From contig NZ_CVRM01000022.1 in NCBI RefSeq assembly GCF_001258055.1, positions 310,001 to 374,000 on the forward strand: 64,000 nt of DNA. Reading direction: 5' to 3'. Below, piece by piece: positions 60,454 through 64,000 of the stretch. This stretch comes from Phaeobacter italicus. Its GTDB lineage: Bacteria > Pseudomonadota > Alphaproteobacteria > Rhodobacterales > Rhodobacteraceae. The notes under the pieces were generated by a model that worked only from the letters and a program-made list of their open reading frames with translations, had not been told where the DNA came from and searched no databases. Every line of letters begins with the position of its first letter. Within the stretch, counting starts at the first letter, position 1. Made by a program: the position numbers and the translations under genes.

Positions 60454-62634
60454 ATGACGACTGCAGTGCGCCCGCAAATGGCCGTATGTCCCGGCTGTGT
60501 CGCGGCCCCCAACGGGGCCGTGGATGACGCACCAACCGAGGCACGTCTGGCGCTGTCATTGCCGACCATTCATTGCCAGGCCTGCATCTCAACTGTCGAG
60601 CGCGGTCTCAATGCGCAACCGGGCGTGCGCAGCGCGCGGGTGAACCTGACCCTGAAACGGGCTTTGATCGAAGCCGACCCAGACATGAAGGCGGCAGACC
60701 TGATCCCGGTTCTGGAAGGGCTTGGTTTTGAGGCTCACGAACTGGACATCGCGGCGCTGAGCGCAACAGAAACCGACAAGGCCGGGCGCGAATTGTTGAT
60801 GCGGCTTGCCGTCGCGGGCTTTGCTGCGATGAATGTGATGCTCTTGTCCGTATCGGTCTGGTCCGGGGCAAGCGACGCAACCCGCGATCTGTTTCACTGG
60901 ATTTCGGCCGCGATTACCTTCCCCGCGATTCTGTTCTCTGCCCAGCCGTTCTTTCGCAATGCCTGGCAGGCGCTTCGGGTCAAACGTCTGAACATGGACG
61001 TGCCGATTGTCCTGGCCTTGGTGCTGACGCTGGTTACTTCCTTGTGGGAGACATCTCTGTCGGGCGAACACGCCTATTTCGATGCCGCGCTGACACTTAC
61101 GTTTCTGTTGCTCGCGGGTCGCTATCTGGATCACCGCACCCGCGCCGTGGCGCGCTCAGCGGCCGAGGAACTGGCGGCACTGGAGGTGCCACGGGCGCTT
61201 CGTCTGGATGATGGGGGAGAGCCCGCCGAGGTGGCGGTTGGTGACTTGGCGGTGGGAGACCACATTCTGGTGCGTCCGGGTGGCCGTATGCCGGTGGACG
61301 GGCAGGTCGTGGAAGGCCAGTCTGAACTGGACCGTTCTTTGCTGACTGGTGAGACCCTGCCTGTCTTTGCGGAGGCGGGCAGTGTCGTTTCTGCCGGTGA
61401 GGTCAATCTGACCGGGCCGCTGGTCATCAAGGCGACGGCAGTGGGTAAAGAGAGCTCTCTGCATCAGCTCGCGGATCTTGTCGCCATCGCAGAATCTGGT
61501 CGCTCCCGCTATACGTCGCTCGCGGATCGTGCTGCCAAACTCTATGCGCCCGGGGTGCACATCCTGTCGGCATTGGCGTTTCTTGGTTGGTATCTTTTCA
61601 CCTTTGACATGCGTGTGGCGCTGAATATTGCGGCGGCGGTTTTGATTATCACCTGCCCCTGTGCATTGGGGCTGGCGGTTCCGGCGGTGACAACGGCGGC
61701 GTCCGGTCGGCTCTTCAAACGAGGAATGCTGATCAAGGATGCCACCGCACTTGAGCGGCTGGCAGAGGTGGACACCGTGGTCTTTGACAAGACCGGCACC
61801 CTGACAAACGGCACCCCGCAGGCTGACGACTTTTCGGCCCTCTCGCCGCAAGATCAGCAGCTGGCCTATGCGCTCGCGCGCGGTTCGGATCACCCGCTGT
61901 CTGTTGCGATCTGCAATGCCGCCGAGGCCGCCAATGTCGCACCTGCACCGGTGACCGAGTTGCGCGAAATTCCCGGCTTTGGCACCGAAGCCATGCATGA
62001 TGGAACGCGCGTGCGCCTGGGGCGCGCGGCTTGGGTTGGGGCCGAGGCTGGCAGCAAGACGGCGGCTTTCCTTGACCGGGGAGACGGGGCGGCGCAGTCG
62101 ATCACCTTTTCAGACAGTCTGCGCCCCGGCGCGGCAGAGGCCGTATCGGCGCTGCTGGAGGCAGGAAAGGAGGTCTGGCTGATCTCTGGCGATACAGACG
62201 GTGCCGTGCGCGATCTGGCGCAGCGCCTTGGGATCACCAACTGGGTTTCCTCTGCGCTTCCTCAGGACAAATCTGCGCGGATCATGGGGCTGTCAGAGGC
62301 CGGCCAGCACGTTCTGATGGTGGGCGACGGGCTGAACGATACAGCGGCATTGGCTGCTGCGCATGTGTCGATTTCCCCTGCGTCCGCCCTTGATGCAGCG
62401 CGGGTGGCCTCGGACATCGTTTTGTTGGGGCAGGATCTGTCGCCGATCGCAGAGGCCTGCAGCGTTGCACAAAAGGCGACCCGCCGGATCAGCGAGAATT
62501 TCCGGATCGCGACGCTTTACAATGTCATTGCCGTGCCGCTGGCAGTCGCTGGGCTCGCCACTCCCTTTGTTGCGGCCTTGGCGATGTCCACCTCGTCGAT
62601 TACGGTGTCCCTGAACGCCTTGCGCTTGCGCTGA
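60454..62634 (+). CDS. ccoI: Copper-transporting P1B ATPase CcoI
   Basis: A 726-residue heavy-metal ATPase that exports copper for oxidase maturation. It has a short N-terminal segment with CPGC (about 11-14), a heavy-metal-associated domain with IHCQACISTVE (Cys-x2-Cys), a CPCALGLAVPA transport motif, the phosphorylation site DKTGTLTNG, and GDGLNDTAALAAAHVSI in the hinge. The CPC motif shows a copper-type pump; FixI/CcoI identity follows from the operon. Confidence 0.96.
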   Translation: MTTAVRPQMAVCPGCVAAPNGAVDDAPTEARLALSLPTIHCQACISTVERGLNAQPGVRSARVNLTLKRALIEADPDMKAADLIPVLEGLGFEAHELDIAALSATETDKAGRELLMRLAVAGFAAMNVMLLSVSVWSGASDATRDLFHWISAAITFPAILFSAQPFFRNAWQALRVKRLNMDVPIVLALVLTLVTSLWETSLSGEHAYFDAALTLTFLLLAGRYLDHRTRAVARSAAEELAALEVPRALRLDDGGEPAEVAVGDLAVGDHILVRPGGRMPVDGQVVEGQSELDRSLLTGETLPVFAEAGSVVSAGEVNLTGPLVIKATAVGKESSLHQLADLVAIAESGRSRYTSLADRAAKLYAPGVHILSALAFLGWYLFTFDMRVALNIAAAVLIITCPCALGLAVPAVTTAASGRLFKRGMLIKDATALERLAEVDTVVFDKTGTLTNGTPQADDFSALSPQDQQLAYALARGSDHPLSVAICNAAEAANVAPAPVTELREIPGFGTEAMHDGTRVRLGRAAWVGAEAGSKTAAFLDRGDGAAQSITFSDSLRPGAAEAVSALLEAGKEVWLISGDTDGAVRDLAQRLGITNWVSSALPQDKSARIMGLSEAGQHVLMVGDGLNDTAALAAAHVSISPASALDAARVASDIVLLGQDLSPIAEACSVAQKATRRISENFRIATLYNVIAVPLAVAGLATPFVAALAMSTSSITVSLNALRLR

Positions 62635-62667
62635 ATGTGACTGGCGCGCTGACTGGAAAGCCCTGAC

Positions 62668-62826
62668 ATGAGTGTTTTGTCCTATCTCATCCCGATTTCG
62701 CTTCTTCTCGGAGGAGTTGGCCTTGTGGGGTTTCTCTACACGGTACGATCAAACCAATATGACGATCCCGAGGGGGATGCACGGCGCATCCTGAGTGATG
62801 AATGGGATGATCATCCCAAACCCTGA
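62668..62826 (+). CDS. ccoS: Cbb3 oxidase maturation protein CcoS
   Basis: A 52-residue protein with one membrane helix (LIPISLLLGGVGLVGFLYTV, residues 7-26) and the conserved tail YDDPEGDARRIL, the CcoS signature. It is needed for heme and copper insertion into CcoN. The ATG at 62668 lies 33 bases after ccoI. It is the last gene of the oxidase assembly operon and is followed by a strong terminator. Confidence 0.93.
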   Translation: MSVLSYLIPISLLLGGVGLVGFLYTVRSNQYDDPEGDARRILSDEWDDHPKP

Positions 62827-62848
62827 TCCGGTGGATAGAACAGACACG

Positions 62849-62876
62849 AAAAAGGCGCCGCTTGGGCGCCTTTTTT
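62849..62876. terminator. Bidirectional terminator between ccoS and the carboxypeptidase gene
   Basis: AAAAAGGCGCC and GGCGCCTTTTTT pair around GCTTG, with T-runs on both strands. It serves both ccoGHIS and the convergent carboxypeptidase gene, whose stop lies 28 bases beyond. Confidence 0.94.
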
Positions 62877-62903
62877 GATGGATGGTGGTGTCTGTGTTTG
62901 GCG

Positions 62904-64000
62904 TCAGGATGGACCAACCGTCTCGCAGCTGATGTTGCGGGCTGTGAGGCGACGACAGGCGAGGGCTGCGCTTTCCTTGGTCATGCCCAGGAAATTTGCG
63001 TCGAAACCGCGGGGCGTTTTCACCACCTTGCGCAAGGAACCGTCCAACGTTGCCATCTCAGCCAGTGCTGTGCGCAGGAGCACCTTTTCTGCCTGATAAC
63101 GGCTGCCGTAGCGTCCGACATTGATGCCCCAGTAGCGACCGCCAGAGGTGGAAAGGCGGGTCACGATCACAGGTTCCGGATCTGCTGCATCCTGGCTTTC
63201 GGCGAGGCGGGCAGGGCGCGCCTGTGGGCGCAGACCGGTAAAGGGACGGGGACGTGCCAAGGTCTGCGCAATGGGTGTCGTCGGTTGCGCAGCAACAGCA
63301 GAGACGATTTCTGCCTCTTCAATGGCGGCGGTGATGCTGGCGCGCAGAACGTCGCGATCCAGCTGCGGCGTGGCCTCCGCTGCGAGAACGTCGGTCGCCA
63401 GCACTTCGGCTGCCTGCGCTTCTGCGACTTGCTGCGCGATGGCCTCTGCGTCGACTTCAGTGTCTGCTTCCGCCAGCAGGGTGGCTGGTTCTTGTGTCTC
63501 GCTCTCTGGTCGTTGTTTCGGTCGCAGGCTGGTTTTGACAAGGCCGGACACGCGCACTGTTTTTCCTGCGGTGCCGTCAGCGTTTGCGACCTGAGTGCCA
63601 AGCCCCCGGTTGCCCTGATAAGGCGGCTGCGCCGGGCGGCGCAGTTTTGCGTGACTGGGGGCCCGGCGGAACCCCAGATCCAGAAGTTCAGCAACCTTTG
63701 CATTGCGCGAGGTCGAGGACTTGCCGCCAAACACCGTCGCGATTACCCGTTCGTTGCCTCGCTGGGCTGACGCAACCAGATTGAAACCGGCAGCGCGAGT
63801 GTAACCGGTTTTGATGCCGTCAGCACCACGATAAGCCGCAAGCAGTCGGCGGTTGGTGTTTGGCACCGTGCGCACCCCGGCATCGGCTGATTTGCGAGAG
63901 AACAGATTGTAGTATTCGGGATAGTCATAAAGGATATGACGCCCGAGTGTCGTCATATCTCGCGCCGTGGACATATGGCCATTCTCGGTCAGACCATGCG
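62904..64000 (-). CDS. D-alanyl-D-alanine carboxypeptidase with C-terminal SPOR domain (partial)
   Basis: The gene enters from the right edge, so the N-terminus and catalytic SxxK motif are missing. About 365 residues are visible: the end of a penicillin-binding protein 5/6-type serine peptidase (HGLTENGHMSTARDMTTLG, YNLFSRKSA, the KTG box in ADGIKTGYTRAAGFNLVASA), a long Ala/Glu/Thr-rich linker, and a SPOR-like domain at the end (RYWGINVGRYGSRYQAEKVL and FLGMTKESAALACRRL). SPOR domains bind denuded glycan at division sites, so the enzyme probably trims septal peptidoglycan. The frame stays open to the window edge. Confidence 0.9.
   Translation of the reverse strand, partial: HGLTENGHMSTARDMTTLGRHILYDYPEYYNLFSRKSADAGVRTVPNTNRRLLAAYRGADGIKTGYTRAAGFNLVASAQRGNERVIATVFGGKSSTSRNAKVAELLDLGFRRAPSHAKLRRPAQPPYQGNRGLGTQVANADGTAGKTVRVSGLVKTSLRPKQRPESETQEPATLLAEADTEVDAEAIAQQVAEAQAAEVLATDVLAAEATPQLDRDVLRASITAAIEEAEIVSAVAAQPTTPIAQTLARPRPFTGLRPQARPARLAESQDAADPEPVIVTRLSTSGGRYWGINVGRYGSRYQAEKVLLRTALAEMATLDGSLRKVVKTPRGFDANFLGMTKESAALACRRLTARNISCETVGPS

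Overview
The window reads as chromosomal DNA of an alphaproteobacterium of the family Rhodobacteraceae, most likely a Roseobacter-group marine bacterium (Phaeobacter/Ruegeria-like). This rests on high GC with GC-rich third codon positions, a Mcl1-type malyl-CoA lyase, COQ9, a FYDLN_acid protein, a DUF1013/TrcR-type protein, a D-glutamate catabolic pair (dgcN/dgcA) and the fnrL-hemN-usp-ccoNOQP-ccoGHIS block. No insertion sequence, prophage, CRISPR array or rRNA operon was seen. The assignment is from memory of these families, not from a database search.

Layout. 1-5.8 kb: amino-sugar recycling, with a sugar-binding protein and murQ on the minus strand facing a plus-strand run of BadF-type kinase, GntR/UTRA regulator, SIS deaminase/isomerase and nagA. 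6-8 kb: YceI, ECF sigma factor and membrane anti-sigma factor. 8-15.5 kb: small regulators, tRNA-Ala(GGC), FYDLN protein, YgjP-like protease, accA, LysE exporter and an Lrp regulator. 15.5-22 kb: Asp/Glu racemase-like protein, mcl1, MFS transporter, then dgcN-dgcA-D-amino acid aminotransferase. 22-28 kb: DJ-1 protein, a TetR-controlled oxidoreductase, ald with its AsnC regulator, and a GMC oxidoreductase. 28-40 kb: ppk2, rpsU, COQ9, quinone oxidoreductase, RNase T2, DUF1013, tRNA(CAT), recR-ybaB-dnaX, a phosphatase, a cobalamin riboswitch with a Cys-rich protein, and SRP RNA. 40-51 kb: nucleotidase, nudC, pheA, membrane cytochrome c and a YejABEF-type peptide importer. 51-63 kb: the microaerobic module hemN/fnrL/usp/ccoNOQP/ccoGHIS. 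The window ends in a D-Ala-D-Ala carboxypeptidase cut by the right edge.

How the genes work together. The microaerobic block carries four FNR-type palindromes. Three sit in front of recognisable genes: hemN/fnrL, usp/ccoN and ccoG. The fourth lies just past the ccoP terminator with no gene after it for more than 500 bases. It is followed at class II spacing by a -10-like hexamer and then by a 12-bp perfect inverted repeat with a T-run, which together look like an FnrL-activated small RNA. A second candidate small RNA lies on the minus strand after rpsU; it ends in a branched intrinsic terminator whose two arms carry runs of seven and five C in their loops. A third unusual unit is a complete cobalamin riboswitch that controls a single six-cysteine protein of unknown function.

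Limits. All coordinates, motifs and pairings were read by eye. Protein names come from remembered family motifs, and small-RNA, promoter and operator calls are inferences. Start codons were chosen by Shine-Dalgarno position, overlap and family length.
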